In this document: piece by piece, positions 25,328 through 36,128 of the stretch
Layout: every line of letters starts with the position of its first letter
How positions within the stretch are numbered: the stretch's first letter is position 1
Source of the DNA: Arthrobacter alpinus
GTDB taxonomy: Bacteria; Actinomycetota; Actinomycetes; Actinomycetales; Micrococcaceae
Assembly: GCF_001294625.1 (NCBI RefSeq)
Contig: NZ_CP012677.1
Span: 1,240,001 to 1,304,000 of the forward strand
Reading direction: 5' to 3'
DNA: 64,000 nucleotides
Program-made: the position numbers and the translations under genes
The notes under the pieces: generated by a model
What the model saw: only the letters and a program-made list of their open reading frames with translations
Told to the model about the DNA's origin: nothing
Databases searched by the model: none

Positions 25328-28300
25328 ATGACTCGTACTTCTCAGCCGCCGGGGCCGCGCACCGGTCTCGCAGCGCCACGCACCGGGGCCGTCTCGCCCT
25401 TCACCCGGTTCGCCGCCATGCCGGCCCAGACAGGCCTGTACCGCCCCGAGACCGAAAAGGATGCGTGCGGCCTGGCCATTGTGGCCACCCTGCGCGGCAC
25501 ACCTGGCCACGATATCGTGGAGAACGCCCTGGCTGCCCTGCGCAATCTTGAACACCGCGGGGCCGTCGGCGCCGACGAGGGCACCGGTGACGGGGCCGGC
25601 ATCCTCACCCAGATTCCCGATGAGTTTTTCCAGGCCGTCACCGACTTCGAGCTACCTGCGATGGGGGAGTACGCCGTCGGCACGGCCTTCCTGCCGACCA
25701 ATCCCAAGGAGCTTGCCGCAGCCAGAGCCGGGCTTGTAGCCCTGGCCCAGAGCGAGGGCCTGAAGGTCCTTGGCTGGCGCGAAGTGCCCATCGTGGCAGG
25801 CCTGGTTGGTGCCAGCGCCAGGGATTGCATGCCGCACTTTAGCCAACTGTTCCTGGCCATCGACGGTGCGGAGCAGGCGCTGTCGCGGACCGAGGTCAAC
25901 GCCCTAGATGCCAAGGCGTTCAGGTTGCGCAAGCGCGCCCAGCACAAGTTTGGCGTCTATTTCCCGTCGCTGTCCTCCAAGACCATCGTCTATAAGGGCA
26001 TGTTGACCACCGCTCAGGTGGAGCCGTTCTACCCGGATCTCTCCGATCATCGGTTCACCACCCGGCTGGCTATTGTGCACTCGCGTTTCTCCACCAACAC
26101 GTTCCCGTCCTGGCCGCTGGCCCAGCCCTTCCGTGCCATTGCTCACAACGGTGAGATCAACACCGTCAAGGGCAACAGGAACTGGATGCGCGCCCGGCAG
26201 TCCACTATGAGCCACTCCGTGCTGGGCAACGCCCCGGAAGAACTGTTCCCGATCTGCACGCCCGGGGCCTCGGACTCGGCGTCCTTTGACGAGGTGGCGG
26301 AGCTGTTGTGGCTCTCCGGGCGCCCCATCACCGAGGCCATCATGATGATGATCCCGGAGGCCTGGGAAAACCACACAACCATGGATCCTGACCGGAAGGC
26401 CTTCTACGAGTACCACTCGCTGATGATGGAGCCGTGGGACGGACCCGCCGCCGTGTCCTTCACCGACGGCACCCAGGTGGGCGCTACCCTGGACCGCAAC
26501 GGCCTGCGCCCCTGCCGCTACTGGGTCACCGACGACGGACTGGTGGTCTTCGCCTCCGAGGTGGGCGTGCTGGAGATCGCCCCCGAGAAGATCGTGGAGA
26601 AGGGCCGCGTGGCCCCCGGCAAGATGTTCGTCGTCGACACTGAAAACGGCCGGCTCATCCGCGACCAGGAGGTCAAGGCGCAGCTAGCCGCCTCGCAACC
26701 TTACAAGGAGTGGGCCAAGGAAAACACCATCCGCCTGGCCGAGCTGCCCGAGCGCGAGCACGTGGTCCACACCACCGCCTCCGTCCTTCACCGCCAGCGC
26801 ACCTTCGGCTACACCACCGAGGAGCTGAAGATCCTGCTGGGCCCCATGGCGCAGACCGGTGGCGAACCGCTGGGCGCCATGGGCACCGACACGCCCGTGG
26901 CCGTGCTGTCCACCCGCCCGCGCCTGCTTTTTGACTACTTTGTGCAATCGTTCGCGCAGGTGACCAACCCGCCGTTGGATGCCATCCGCGAGGAACTCGT
27001 CACCTCCTTGAACACCACTATTGGCCCGCAGGGCAACCTGCTCTCACGGGCGAAGGTCAAGATGCCGCAACTGGCCCTGACCTTCCCCGTGATCAACAAT
27101 GACGAGCTGGCCAAGATCGCCAACATCGAGTCCCCCCTGAAGGCTGACGGCACCGGCGCGGAGCTGCTTGCCGTCAAGGTGCGCGGCCTGTACAAGTTCG
27201 ACGGCGGTGAGAGTGCCCTGCGCTCCCGGCTGACGGAGATCTGTGAGCAGGTCTCCGGCGCCATCAACCGCGGCGTGCAATACGTGGTGCTCTCCGACAG
27301 GGACTCCTCGGCCGCCTGGGCGCCCATCCCGTCACTGCTGCTGCTTAGCGCTGTCCACCACCACCTGCTGCGCAGCGCCAACCGCACCAAGATCTCCTTG
27401 GTGGTGGAGGCCGGCGATGTCCGCGAGGTCCACCATGTTGCCGTGTTGATCGGCTACGGCGCCGCAGCGGTGAACCCATACCTGGCCATGGAATCCGTGG
27501 AGGAACTGATTCGCACCGGCGATGTCACTGGGGTGACCCCGGAGCAGGGCGTGGCGAACCTGATCAAGGGCCTGGGCAAAGGCGTTTTGAAGATCATGTC
27601 CAAGATGGGCATTTCCACCGTGGCCTCCTACTGTGGTGCCCAAACGTTCGAGGCCCTGGGGCTCTCGGACAAGCTCGTCGGGCAATACTTCACCGGCACC
27701 GTCTCCCAACTGGGCGGCGTAGGCCTTGAGGTCATCGCCAGGGAAGTTACCCAGCGGCACGTCCTGGCGTACCCGGTGGACGGCGTGGACGTCCCGCACC
27801 GCCCCCTGCTGGGCGGCGGGGAGTACCAATGGCGCCGCGACGGCGAACCGCACCTGTTCAACCCGGACACGGTCTTCCGCCTCCAGCACGCCACACGGGA
27901 ACGTCGCTACGACATCTTCAAGCAGTACACCAACGGCATTGATGACCAGGCCAGCAAGTTGATGACCTTCCGCGGCCTGCTTAAATTCAAGGACGGGGTG
28001 CGCCCGCCGGTGCCGTTAGAAGAGGTGGAATCGGTGGCCAGCATCGTCAAGCGCTTCTCCACCGGCGCCATGAGCTACGGTTCCATCTCCAAGGAAGCAC
28101 ACCAGACCCTGGCCATTGCCATGAACCGCCTGGGTGCCAAATCCAACACGGGCGAGGGCGGCGAAGACGTTGACCGCCTGCTTGATCCCGAACGCCGCAG
28201 TGCCATCAAGCAGGTGGCCTCCGGACGGTTCGGGGTCACCAGCTTGTACCTGAGCAACGCAACAGATATCCAGATCAAGATGGCTCAGGGCGCCAAGCCC

Positions 28301-29980
28301 GGCGAAGGTGGCCAGCTCATGGCCAAGAAGGTGTACCCGTGGATCGCCGAAACCCGGCACTCCACCCCCGGTGTCGGCCTGATTTCCCCGCCCCCGCACC
28401 ACGACATCTACTCCATCGAGGACCTGGCGCAGCTGATCTACGACTGCAAGCGCGCCAACCCCAGCGCCCGCGTACACGTCAAACTGGTCTCCGAAATGGG
28501 GATCGGCACCGTGGCCAGCGGGGTGACCAAGGCCAAGGCCGACGTCGTCCTGGTCTCAGGACACGACGGCGGCACCGGTGCCAGCCCGTTGAACTCGCTC
28601 AAGCACGCCGGCATGCCGTGGGAGCTGGGGCTGGCCGAGACCCAGCAGACGCTGCGGATGAACGGGCTGCGCGACCGCGTGGTGGTGCAGGTGGACGGTC
28701 AACTGAAGACCGGCCGCGACGTAGTGATCGCAGCCCTGCTCGGCGCCGAGGAGTACGGTTTCGCCACCGCGCCGCTGGTGGTTTCTGGTTGCGTCATGAT
28801 GCGCGTGTGCCACCTGGACACCTGCCCGGTGGGTGTGGCCACACAGAACCCGGAGCTGCGCCAACGCTTCAGTGGCAAGCCCGAATTTGTGGTCAACTTC
28901 TTCGAGTTCCTGGCCGAGGAGGTCCGTGAGATCCTCGCGGAACTGGGGTTCAGGACGCTATTGGAGGCGGTGGGTCAGTCGGACGTGTTGGATGTTCGCA
29001 AGGCGGTGGACCATTGGAAGACCGACGGTCTGGATCTGAGCCCCATCATCTCCGATGCGGGCGTGCCCGCGGGAACTCCCGTCCATAACCAGACCACCCA
29101 GAACCATGAGCTGGAGAAGCACTTTGACCAGCAGCTGATCACCATGAGTGCGGAGGCGCTCCGCGAGCGGATTCCGGTGAAGATCAGCCTTCCGGTGGTC
29201 AACACGGACCGTTCTGTGGGTACGCTGCTTGGTCACACCGTCACTAAGACGTTCGGAATCGAGCTGCTGGGAACCGACACCATCGACGTCACCCTGACCG
29301 GCCAGGCCGGCCAGTCGTTGGGTGCGTTCCTGCCGGCCGGCGTAACACTTCGCCTCTTTGGCGATGCGAACGACTACGTGGGCAAGGGCCTCTCCGGTGG
29401 TCGGATCACCGTCCGCCCGGATCGTGCCAACACGTTCTCGGCGGCGGAGAACGTCATTGCCGGCAATGTCATTGGTTACGGGGCCACCAGCGGGGAAATG
29501 TTCTTGCGCGGGTTGGTGGGCGAGCGCTTCCTGGTTCGCAACTCCGGTGCGAACGCCGTGGTGGAGGGCATTGGCGACCACGGTTGTGAATACATGACAG
29601 GAGGGGTGGCACTGATTTTGGGGGACACGGGGCGCAACTTTGGTGCCGGCATGTCAGGTGGCACCGCGTTTGTGCTGGACCTGTTGCCGAGCAACGTCAA
29701 CCAGTCCGCGTTGGAATCGGGAGAGTTGTCCTTGTTGGCGCTCGACGCCCAGGATGCGGCCATTGTCCACACACTGCTTCTCAAGCACCAGCAGGAGACG
29801 GACTCGTCCCTGGCGGCCGCATTGCTGGCCGATTTCCCGGCCACTGTGACGCGGTTGGCGAAGGTGCTCCCGCGCGACTTTGCAGCAGTATTGGAGACCC
29901 GCTTGGCAGCAGCCGGGCTGGGTGAGGACCCCGACGGGGCTACCGTGTGGGCAAAAATTTTGGAGGTTACCGGTGGCTGA
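25328..29980 (+). CDS. gltB: Glutamate synthase (NADPH), large subunit
   Basis: Combines glutamine amide nitrogen with 2-oxoglutarate to give two glutamates. 1550 residues in the normal order: a 46-residue propeptide ending before Cys47 ([12 protein letters not shown]), which becomes the N-terminal nucleophile of the glutaminase domain; a central domain; the FMN-binding synthase barrel with [19 protein letters not shown] and the 3Fe-4S cysteines in [15 protein letters not shown]; and the C-terminal beta-helix domain with repeated GGxxxxG motifs. The ATG at 25328 fits the usual propeptide length. It overlaps gltD by eight bases. Confidence 0.97.
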   Translation: MTRTSQPPGPRTGLAAPRTGAVSPFTRFAAMPAQTGLYRPETEKDACGLAIVATLRGTPGHDIVENALAALRNLEHRGAVGADEGTGDGAGILTQIPDEFFQAVTDFELPAMGEYAVGTAFLPTNPKELAAARAGLVALAQSEGLKVLGWREVPIVAGLVGASARDCMPHFSQLFLAIDGAEQALSRTEVNALDAKAFRLRKRAQHKFGVYFPSLSSKTIVYKGMLTTAQVEPFYPDLSDHRFTTRLAIVHSRFSTNTFPSWPLAQPFRAIAHNGEINTVKGNRNWMRARQSTMSHSVLGNAPEELFPICTPGASDSASFDEVAELLWLSGRPITEAIMMMIPEAWENHTTMDPDRKAFYEYHSLMMEPWDGPAAVSFTDGTQVGATLDRNGLRPCRYWVTDDGLVVFASEVGVLEIAPEKIVEKGRVAPGKMFVVDTENGRLIRDQEVKAQLAASQPYKEWAKENTIRLAELPEREHVVHTTASVLHRQRTFGYTTEELKILLGPMAQTGGEPLGAMGTDTPVAVLSTRPRLLFDYFVQSFAQVTNPPLDAIREELVTSLNTTIGPQGNLLSRAKVKMPQLALTFPVINNDELAKIANIESPLKADGTGAELLAVKVRGLYKFDGGESALRSRLTEICEQVSGAINRGVQYVVLSDRDSSAAWAPIPSLLLLSAVHHHLLRSANRTKISLVVEAGDVREVHHVAVLIGYGAAAVNPYLAMESVEELIRTGDVTGVTPEQGVANLIKGLGKGVLKIMSKMGISTVASYCGAQTFEALGLSDKLVGQYFTGTVSQLGGVGLEVIAREVTQRHVLAYPVDGVDVPHRPLLGGGEYQWRRDGEPHLFNPDTVFRLQHATRERRYDIFKQYTNGIDDQASKLMTFRGLLKFKDGVRPPVPLEEVESVASIVKRFSTGAMSYGSISKEAHQTLAIAMNRLGAKSNTGEGGEDVDRLLDPERRSAIKQVASGRFGVTSLYLSNATDIQIKMAQGAKPGEGGQLMAKKVYPWIAETRHSTPGVGLISPPPHHDIYSIEDLAQLIYDCKRANPSARVHVKLVSEMGIGTVASGVTKAKADVVLVSGHDGGTGASPLNSLKHAGMPWELGLAETQQTLRMNGLRDRVVVQVDGQLKTGRDVVIAALLGAEEYGFATAPLVVSGCVMMRVCHLDTCPVGVATQNPELRQRFSGKPEFVVNFFEFLAEEVREILAELGFRTLLEAVGQSDVLDVRKAVDHWKTDGLDLSPIISDAGVPAGTPVHNQTTQNHELEKHFDQQLITMSAEALRERIPVKISLPVVNTDRSVGTLLGHTVTKTFGIELLGTDTIDVTLTGQAGQSLGAFLPAGVTLRLFGDANDYVGKGLSGGRITVRPDRANTFSAAENVIAGNVIGYGATSGEMFLRGLVGERFLVRNSGANAVVEGIGDHGCEYMTGGVALILGDTGRNFGAGMSGGTAFVLDLLPSNVNQSALESGELSLLALDAQDAAIVHTLLLKHQQETDSSLAAALLADFPATVTRLAKVLPRDFAAVLETRLAAAGLGEDPDGATVWAKILEVTGG

Positions 29981-31427
29981 TCCCCGTGGATTCTTGAAAA
30001 ACCGCGAACGTGTCACTCAGTCGCGACGGCCCGTACCGGTGCGGATCATGGACTGGAAGGAGGTTTATGAGGCGCAGGAGAAGGGTGTCTTGAAGTCACA
30101 GGCTGGGCGGTGCATGGACTGCGGTGTGCCGTTCTGCCACCAGGGCTGCCCGCTGGGAAATCTGATCCCGGAGTGGAACGACCTCACCTGGCGGGACAAG
30201 GGCCAGGAAGCCATTGAGCGGCTTCACGCCACCAACAACTTCCCCGAATTCACCGGGCGCCTGTGTCCGGCCCCGTGCGAGAAGGCTTGTGTGCTGGCCA
30301 TCAACCAGCCCGCCGTCACCATCAAGCAGGTGGAGGTCTCCATCATCGACGAGGCCTTCGAGGCGGACTGGGTGCAACCGCTGCCCCCGGCACGGCTCAC
30401 AGGCAAGACGGTCGCCGTCGTCGGTTCAGGACCTGCCGGTATGGCCGTCGCCCAGCAGCTCACCCGCACCGGGCACACAGTGGCCGTCTACGAACGTGAC
30501 GACAGGATCGGGGGGCTGCTGCGATACGGCATCCCGGACTTCAAGCTGGAGAAGGAAAAGCTTGACCGCCGACTGGAACAAATGAAGGCCGAGGGCACCC
30601 GATTCCGCACCGGCGTCGAGGTGGGCAAGGATATTGGGTGGGACCAGCTGCGCAAACGCTACGACGCCGTCGTGGTGTCCACTGGCGCCACCGTGCCCCG
30701 GGACCTCCCCATTCCGGGACGTTCCTTCGCCGGTGTGCACTTCGCCATGGACTACCTTGTGCAGGCCAACAAGGTGGTGGCGGGCGAGACCGTGCCAGGG
30801 CAGATTCACGCCCGAGGCAAGCATGTGGTGATTCTTGGCGGCGGAGATACCGGTGCCGACTGCCTGGGCACCGCGCACCGCCAGCAGGCCGCCTCGGTGA
30901 CAACATTGGCCATTGGCAACCAGCCGCCGGTGGAGCGCGGGGCTGGCCAGCCGTGGCCCACGTTCCCGAACCTGTTCGAGGTGGCCAGCGCGCATGAGGA
31001 AGGCGGGGAGCGCACTTACCTGGCGTCCACTGTCGAGTTCCTGGGCGAGAACGGCGTCCTGACAGGCCTGAAGATTGCGGAGACCGAATACCAGGGCGGG
31101 CGCCGGGTGCCTAAGGAGGGGACCGAACGGATCATCCCCGCCGATCTGGTATTCCTCTCGCTCGGGTTCACCGGCCCGGAAACGGCCGAGCTAACCCACC
31201 AGCTGCCCGTGGAACTGGACGAGCGCTCCAATGTGCGCCGTGATGGTTACTACATGACGAGCCGGCCGGGAGTGTTTGCCGCCGGCGACGCAGGGCGGGG
31301 ACAATCGCTGATTGTGTGGGCCATTGCTGAGGGCAGGGCCTGCGCGGCGGCCGTGGACAAATTCTTGATGGGCGAAACATTCCTGCCTGCGCCCGTCTCG
31401 CCTAGTGACTCGGCTATCAGTGTTTAG
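29973..31427 (+). CDS. gltD: Glutamate synthase (NADPH), small subunit
   Basis: Passes electrons from NADPH to GltB. 484 residues: an N-terminal domain with two groups of Fe-S cysteines ([16 protein letters not shown] and CPAPCEKAC), then an FAD fold ([17 protein letters not shown]) and an NADPH fold ([16 protein letters not shown]), closing with the FAD-contact [14 protein letters not shown]. The GTG start at 29973 has TTGGAGG seven bases upstream and lies within the gltB end. Confidence 0.97.
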   Translation: MADPRGFLKNRERVTQSRRPVPVRIMDWKEVYEAQEKGVLKSQAGRCMDCGVPFCHQGCPLGNLIPEWNDLTWRDKGQEAIERLHATNNFPEFTGRLCPAPCEKACVLAINQPAVTIKQVEVSIIDEAFEADWVQPLPPARLTGKTVAVVGSGPAGMAVAQQLTRTGHTVAVYERDDRIGGLLRYGIPDFKLEKEKLDRRLEQMKAEGTRFRTGVEVGKDIGWDQLRKRYDAVVVSTGATVPRDLPIPGRSFAGVHFAMDYLVQANKVVAGETVPGQIHARGKHVVILGGGDTGADCLGTAHRQQAASVTTLAIGNQPPVERGAGQPWPTFPNLFEVASAHEEGGERTYLASTVEFLGENGVLTGLKIAETEYQGGRRVPKEGTERIIPADLVFLSLGFTGPETAELTHQLPVELDERSNVRRDGYYMTSRPGVFAAGDAGRGQSLIVWAIAEGRACAAAVDKFLMGETFLPAPVSPSDSAISV

Positions 31428-31497
31428 CGGCGAGCGGTTAGGCTTGAAGCAAGTCCAAGAAGATTTCTACTGTTAAACACACCATGAGGTAGGTAAA

Positions 31498-32982
31498 TTG
31501 AGACGCGCAAAAATTGTGGCCACATTCGGGCCAGCAATCGCGAGCTATGAGAACACCGTTGCTGTCCTGGACGCAGGTGTCAACGTAGCCCGCATGAACA
31601 TGAGCCACGGCGACTACGCCGTGCACCAGGTCACCTTTGACAACGTCCGCAAGGCCGCTGCGGAACTGAACGTTCCCGTCGCCATCATGGCCGACCTGCA
31701 GGGCCCCAAGATCCGTCTGGGGCGCTTTGCCAACGGAGAAGGTTATGACCTGGCCGTGGGTGATATCTTCACGATCACCACCGAAGACGTCCCCGGCACC
31801 AAAGACATCTGCTCCACCACGTTGAAGTCACTGACCGAGGACGTCAAGGTGGGCGACATTATGCTCATCGACGACGGCAAGGTTTCCGTGCGTGCCATCG
31901 AAGTTGACGCCATCAAGGTTGTCACGGTTGTGACTGTCCCGGGCAAGGTCTCCAACAACAAGGGCATCAACTTGCCCGGCGTTGCCGTCAACGTTCCGGC
32001 GTTGAGCGAAAAGGATGAGTCCGACCTGCGCTGGGCACTTGCCTGCGGCGTGGACTTGATCGCCCTTTCCTTCGTCCGCGACGCTAGCGACATTGAGCGT
32101 GTGCACGAGATCATGGACGAGGAAGGCCGCCGCGTACCGGTGATCGCCAAGATCGAAAAGCCGCAGGCAGTGGACAACCTTGAAGCCATCGTTGACGCGT
32201 TTGACGCGATCATGGTGGCCCGCGGAGACTTGGGTGTGGAGCTTCCCCTGGAAGATGTGCCGTTGGTGCAGAAGCGTTGCGTTGAAGTTGCACGCCAGTG
32301 GGCCAAGCCGGTCATTGTGGCAACCCAGGTGCTCGAATCCATGATTGAGAACCCGCGCCCCACCCGCGCCGAGGCTTCGGACTGTGCCAATGCCGTGCTC
32401 GACGGCGCGGATGCAGTCATGCTCTCCGGCGAGACCAGCGTGGGTAAGTTCCCCATCGAAACCGTCAGGACCATGGCACGCATCATTGAGGCCACGGAGA
32501 AGGACGGCCTCAAGCGCATTCCGAAGCTCGGTTCCGAGCCGAAGACCCGCGGCGGCGTCATCACGGCTGCTGCCGTGCAGATCGCAGACCAGCTCGACGC
32601 CAAGTACATCGCCACGTTCACACAGTCGGGCGACTCGGCACGCCGCCTCTCGCGCCTGCGCCCGTCCAAGCAGGTCTTCGCTTTCACACCCGACGTGCGA
32701 GTCCGCAACCAGCTGTCGCTGACCTGGGGTATTGAGCCGGTCCTGGTGCCCATGGTGGCCCACACCGACGCCATGACCGAGCAGGTTGACTCCACGCTGT
32801 TGGAGAAGAAGCTGGTCGAAAAGGGCGACTTGGTTGTTATCGCTGCCGGTTCCCCTCCCGGACAGGCCGGTTCCACGAACCTGGTCAAGGTTCACAAGGT
32901 GGGCGACCTCGCCGATATCGGCAGGGGCCCCGACGGGCGCCCGCTGAACAAGGAAAAGGTTGGCCGCTGGCCCGCTGAGTAA
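31498..32982 (+). CDS. pyk: Pyruvate kinase
   Basis: Last step of glycolysis. 494 residues; MRRAKIVATFGPA opens the barrel, MADLQGPKIRLG and the signature AKIEKPQAVDNLEAIVD (with the catalytic Lys) are intact, and the B domain sits in between. The C-terminal allosteric domain follows MLSGETSVGKFP. The start is TTG at 31498, supported by GAGGTAGG upstream; the ATG 16 bases earlier meets a stop at once. A 25-bp perfect hairpin follows. Confidence 0.96.
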   Translation: MRRAKIVATFGPAIASYENTVAVLDAGVNVARMNMSHGDYAVHQVTFDNVRKAAAELNVPVAIMADLQGPKIRLGRFANGEGYDLAVGDIFTITTEDVPGTKDICSTTLKSLTEDVKVGDIMLIDDGKVSVRAIEVDAIKVVTVVTVPGKVSNNKGINLPGVAVNVPALSEKDESDLRWALACGVDLIALSFVRDASDIERVHEIMDEEGRRVPVIAKIEKPQAVDNLEAIVDAFDAIMVARGDLGVELPLEDVPLVQKRCVEVARQWAKPVIVATQVLESMIENPRPTRAEASDCANAVLDGADAVMLSGETSVGKFPIETVRTMARIIEATEKDGLKRIPKLGSEPKTRGGVITAAAVQIADQLDAKYIATFTQSGDSARRLSRLRPSKQVFAFTPDVRVRNQLSLTWGIEPVLVPMVAHTDAMTEQVDSTLLEKKLVEKGDLVVIAAGSPPGQAGSTNLVKVHKVGDLADIGRGPDGRPLNKEKVGRWPAE

Positions 32983-33004
32983 TTCCCCGTCGCCCGCGAG
33001 CTAA

Positions 33005-33060
33005 CAAAAGCGCACTGCGTAGTGAAAACGTCCCTGTTTTCACTACGCAGTGCGCTTTTG
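33005..33060 (+). terminator. Long perfect terminator of pyk
   Basis: CAAAAGCGCACTGCGTAGTG (continuing AAAAC) at 33005-33029 is fully complementary to 33036-33060: 25 bp with a six-base loop, followed by GCTTTT. The stem itself includes A and T runs at its foot, so it can work in both directions. Confidence 0.9.
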
Positions 33061-33085
33061 GCTTTTAATGCACCACCGTTAAAAT

Positions 33086-33120
33086 ACGACGTCGGCACCC
33101 AAGGTGAGTGCCGACGTCGT
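33086..33120 (-). terminator. Terminator of the ANTAR regulator gene
   Basis: ACGACGTCGGCAC / GTGCCGACGTCGT, a 13-bp perfect stem with a nine-base loop. Read on the minus strand it is followed by ATTTTAA, so it suits the convergent regulator gene. Confidence 0.75.
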
Positions 33121-33132
33121 CCATGTTTTGCG

Positions 33133-33153
33133 GTGATCGAGTTTGTCGAGATC
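33133..33153. repeat. Dispersed 20-bp repeat, copy 1 (TGATCGAGYTTGTCGAGAYC)
   Basis: TGATCGAGTTTGTCGAGATC lies at 33134-33153 just past the ANTAR gene terminator. A near-identical TGATCGAGCTTGTCGAGACC occurs at 37700-37719. I recognise this word as an abundant intergenic repeat in Micrococcales genomes; its role is unknown. Confidence 0.55.
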
Positions 33154-33172
33154 CCGAGGTCGGGGCTGGAAG

Positions 33173-33775
33173 CTAGTTGACCTGGTTGATGATGGTCTCG
33201 GCGACTTCGCGCATGCTCAGGCGGCGGTCCATGGAGGTCTTCTGGATCCAGCGGAAGGCCTCGGGCTCGCTCAGGCCCATCTTGGTGGTCAGCAGGCTCT
33301 TGGCGCGTTCCACGAGCTTGCGGGTGGCGAACTGCTCCTGAAGGTCGGATACCTCGTCCTCAAGCGCCTTGATTTCCTCGTGGCGGGAGAGGGCGATCTC
33401 CAGGGCGGGGAGCAGGTCTGCCGGGGTGAAGGGCTTGACCACATAGGCCATGGCGCCGGCGTCGCGGGCACGCTCCACGAGTTCCTTCTGGCTGAAGGCC
33501 GTCAGCAGGACCACGGGGGCGATGCGGGCCTTGACGATGATTTCAGCGGCGGTGATACCGTCCATGACGGGCATTTTGACGTCCATGAGGACCAGATCGG
33601 GCTTGAGTTCCTTGGCGAGCTCCACGGCCTTCTCACCGTTGTCGGCCTCGCCGACCACGTCGTATCCTTCGCCACGAAGGATTTCCATAATGTCCAAACG
33701 GATCAGGGTCTCATCCTCCGCAACGATGACGCGGCGCGCGGGCGTGGTGGGGGTGGTTTCCGATTGTTCGGACAC
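33173..33775 (-). CDS. pdtaR: ANTAR-domain response regulator (PdtaR type)
   Basis: A 200-residue regulator: a CheY-like receiver (residues 14-125) with the acidic pocket Glu20/Asp21, phospho-acceptor Asp65 in LMDVKMP and Lys114 in YVVKPF, then a helix and an ANTAR RNA-binding domain (about 140-195, with AKSLLTTKMGLSEPEAFRWI). In mycobacteria the equivalent PdtaR works with the histidine kinase PdtaS and acts by antitermination. GTG start at 33775 with AAGGAG seven bases upstream. No kinase gene is adjacent. Convergent with pyk. Confidence 0.9.
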   Translation of the reverse strand: MSEQSETTPTTPARRVIVAEDETLIRLDIMEILRGEGYDVVGEADNGEKAVELAKELKPDLVLMDVKMPVMDGITAAEIIVKARIAPVVLLTAFSQKELVERARDAGAMAYVVKPFTPADLLPALEIALSRHEEIKALEDEVSDLQEQFATRKLVERAKSLLTTKMGLSEPEAFRWIQKTSMDRRLSMREVAETIINQVN

Positions 33776-33962
33776 TAAAGGCTCCTTAGAAGCTGTAAGC
33801 TGTGATGTCGGACACTAAATCCGATTTTTTAGCACTTGTGGGGCGCTGGTTCCACAAAACAGCCTATCTGCATGTAGAGTAGTTTCGCGCACTCGTTCGG
33901 AAGTGATTCACGAATGGGCGCGTGATCTTCGTAACGGTGTTCACTTGAACGCTTTTGCCAAG

Positions 33963-34043
33963 GCCCGAGTGGCGGAACGGTAGACGCGCTGCACTCAAAA
34001 TGCAGTATCGAGAGGTGTGTGGGTTCGAATCCCACCTCGGGCA
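33963..34043 (+). tRNA. tRNA-Leu(CAA)
   Basis: 81 nt class II tRNA: acceptor GCCCGAG with CTCGGGC, anticodon stem CTGCA/TGCAG around CTCAAAA (anticodon CAA, codon TTG), a short variable arm and T loop TTCGAAT; discriminator A. Its 3' part (34022-34044) is duplicated at 37614-37636, marking it as the integration site of an island. Confidence 0.95.
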
Positions 34044-34044
34044 C
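34022..34044 (+). other. attL: island attachment site in tRNA-Leu
   Basis: The 23 bases GGTTCGAATCCCACCTCGGG followed by CAC, covering the T arm and 3' acceptor of the tRNA, recur exactly at 37614-37636. Two GTGTTCCC words (34082-34089, 34103-34110) follow, and inverted partners occur just before attR; they look like integrase arm sites. Confidence 0.85.
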
Positions 34045-34047
34045 GCT

Positions 34048-34072
34048 AAACCCCCTGGTCACAGGGGGTTTT
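34048..34072 (+). terminator. Terminator of tRNA-Leu, brought by the island
   Basis: AACCCCCTG-GTCA-CAGGGGGTTTT: a nine-base stem with a T run right after the tRNA. A similar but different hairpin follows attR at 37649-37678 and is probably the original one. Confidence 0.8.
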
Positions 34073-34130
34073 CGTGTTTAAGTGTTCCCAAAAAGCCCAA
34101 AAGTGTTCCCACGGGCGTAAAATTTAGTGC

Positions 34131-34478
34131 ATGGCGAGTGTTGTTCAGCGCCGGTCGAAGTCTGGAACCACCTCCTTTCAGGTGAGGTGGCGCGATCCCG
34201 ATGTGGCCCAACAACAAAGCGTCACTTTTGTCTCCGAGATTGACGCGAAGCTGCTCAAGAAGTTCCTGGACAGGAATGGCCAATCGTTTGGCATTGCCTA
34301 GAAAGCAATGGAGTCCAGTAGACGCAAAGTCCTGACTGTTGCCGAAGTTATCCAAGAACACATCGATTTATTGGTCCGCCCGGCCTCCGGCACTTTGCGC
34401 ACCTATCAGACCATGTTGGATTTGCACATCAAGCCGGTGCAAGGAGCAATCCTGATCGATGAACTCGATATGCGGCAG
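34131..34478 (+). pseudogene. Site-specific integrase (tyrosine recombinase) remnant
   Basis: The first 56 codons (MASVVQRRSKSGTTSFQVRW) look like the arm-binding N-terminus of a phage-type integrase. An amber TAG at 34299-34301 interrupts the frame. The same frame then continues with VLTVAEVIQEHIDLL and RTYQTMLDLHIKPV, which reads as the core-binding SAM-like domain. The sequence stops at the terminus of an IS256 element at 34479, and nothing like the catalytic domain (R..H.R..Y) is found on the other side. The gene is thus dead twice over: nonsense codon and loss of the catalytic part. Position 90 bases after the tRNA fits a tRNA-targeting island integrase. Confidence 0.8.
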
Positions 34479-35908
34479 GGTTACGTCCCGCTGAGTGGTG
34501 GAGTTTGCCTCGACACCGTGCGGGTCAGTTCTTTGATTATGCTGCAGTGAGTTCTGGGAGCAAAATCGCCTCCTCCACGGCTTCGACTGATGCCGTGTTC
34601 ATGGCCTTGAGTTCGGCCATGGAGGCTTCGCAAGAGGTAGCGGCGGTCCCCGGCTTCCCATTCGTCATGTTGCTCGACAAGGACGGCTCCGGCGAGCCGT
34701 AGGAGCGCTGCGGGGTTGGGGAAGACTCCGACAACATCGGTGCGTCGTTTGATTTCCTTGTTCACCCGTTCCATGGGGTTCGTGGACCAGATCTGGCGCC
34801 AGTGCCTGGCCGGGAAGCCGGTGAACGCGAGGACGTCCTCCCGGGCGTCGCCGAGCATCGCTGCGACCTTCGGATGGGACTTGGCCAGCATCCGCGTGAC
34901 CTCGTCGAACTGGGTGTTCACGTGTGCAGCGTCGGGCTGGGCGAAGGCGGTGCGGATGATCGAGGCGACCATGTCCTGGGATCCCTTCGGCACGATCGAG
35001 AGCACGTTACGCATGAAATGCACCCGGCAGCGCTGCCAACCCGCACCGTGAAAAACCGTGCCGATGGCCTTCTTCAAGCCACTGTGGGCATCGGAGATAG
35101 CCAGCTTCACCCCGTCCAGCCCACGGGCCTTTAACGACCGCAGGAACGAGGTCCAGAACCCCTCGTTCTCACTGTCTCCGACATCGAAGCCCAAGACTTC
35201 CCTGCGCCCGTCAGCAGCCACACCGAAGGCGACCACGACCGCCTGGGACACGACCCGGTGCCCGACCCGTGCCTTGCAATAGGTCGCGTCCAGGAACACG
35301 TACGGGTAGTCCATGGCCGAGAGATCCCGGTCCCGGAAAGCACCGACCTCATGGTCCAAGCCCTCACAGATCCGGGACACCTCGGACTTGGAAAATCCCT
35401 GTATCAGCCCCGAGCGCCTTGACCAGATCATCGACCTTGCGCGTGAAGACACCGTGCAGGTAGGCCTCCATCACCACGGCGTAGAGTGCCTGATCCACGC
35501 GGCGCCGGCGCTCCAGCAACGCAGGGAAGAACGAGCCGTTGCGCAGCTTGGGGATCTTCAGGTTCAGGTCCCCGGCGGTGGTCGTCAACGTCCTAGGACG
35601 GGACCCGTTGCGCTGGGTCGTGCGAGCCTCGGAGCGTTGGAACGGGGCGGCACCGATGAACGCGGTCCCCTCGGCCTCGATGAGCTGCTGGTACAGCGTT
35701 TCGGTCGCAGTGCGGATACGGTCGGAGACATCGGTGAGTTTAAGTTGGCCAAGCAGGTCAAGCAAGGACGACTGGTCTAGAGCCATCGTGTGTTTGCGTC
35801 CTTTGTGAGTTCTTTGATCGGTCCTCACTGACCATCACACGATGGCTCTTCACATCAGAAATCCGATGCTCAGCAACCGGAAACTACACCACTCCACGGG
35901 ACGTAACC
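34479..35908 (-). mobile_element. IS256-family insertion sequence (decayed)
   Basis: 1430 bp bounded by imperfect inverted repeats of about 28 bp: the left end reads GGTTACGTCCCGCTGAGTGG and the right end, reverse-complemented, GGTTACGTCCCGTGGAGTGG. It contains one minus-strand transposase gene with two frameshifts. No 8-9 bp target duplication is visible: the left flank is TGCGGCAG and the right AAATGACT. This suggests that a deletion or recombination took place at one end after insertion. Confidence 0.85.
34537..35786 (-). pseudogene. IS256-family transposase, two frameshifts
   Basis: Starting at ATG 35786 (MALDQSSLLDLLGQL), the Mutator-type transposase reads normally to about codon 131 (VKALGADTGI). 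One extra A in the run at 35392-35395 then shifts the frame; it resumes as SKSEVSRICEGLD and runs through the DDE core (FLDATYCKARVG, ISDAHSGLKKAI, STNPMERVNKEIKRR). A second one-base insertion near 34632 shifts it again, and the true C-terminus continues as EASMAELKAMNTASVEAVEE to TAA at 34537. Apart from the two shifts all three catalytic regions look intact. Read as a pseudogene; IS256 elements are not known to use programmed frameshifting. Confidence 0.85.
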
Positions 35909-35929
35909 AAATGACTGGCCTGATTCTTA

Positions 35930-36010
35930 GCGCTCTTTTGGCCTGAAACGAGCCACTAACTTGGCCCACATTCCTAGCTGAAACGGCCTACAAATAGTTG
36001 ATCACACACA
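35930..36010. repeat. IS21-like terminal remnant
   Basis: Two related words lie close together (GGCCTGAAACGAGCC and AGCTGAAACGGCC), ending near TGATCACACACA. Clustered subterminal repeats like this are typical of IS21-family ends. No transposase is present. The assignment is tentative and rests on appearance only. Confidence 0.35.
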
Positions 36011-36128
36011 CCCTTCCGCTGGTGTCAGTGTCAATCTTGAAAATTCGGACGACTAGGTACACACGTGCTGATGGCCAGTGCAGGGTGAGCTTGTGTCTCG
36101 TAGTGGGGCGATGCAGGCTGTAGGTAGC

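Noticed and set aside
34308..34550. Separate gene starting at ATG 34308
   Set aside because: It is in the same frame as the preceding integrase fragment and only looks like a new gene because of the amber codon; it also runs into the IS.
34537..35786. Programmed frameshifting in the IS256 transposase
   Set aside because: Not known for IS256; two shifts at unrelated places fit decay or errors better.
35364..35828. Independent gene for the N-terminal half of the IS256 transposase
   Set aside because: Alignment by eye shows one transposase broken by an extra A; the tail after the shift is unconserved.
36078..36128. GTG 36078 as start of the island protein
   Set aside because: No ribosome site; ATG 36129 has GTAGG upstream and begins a more natural N-terminus.
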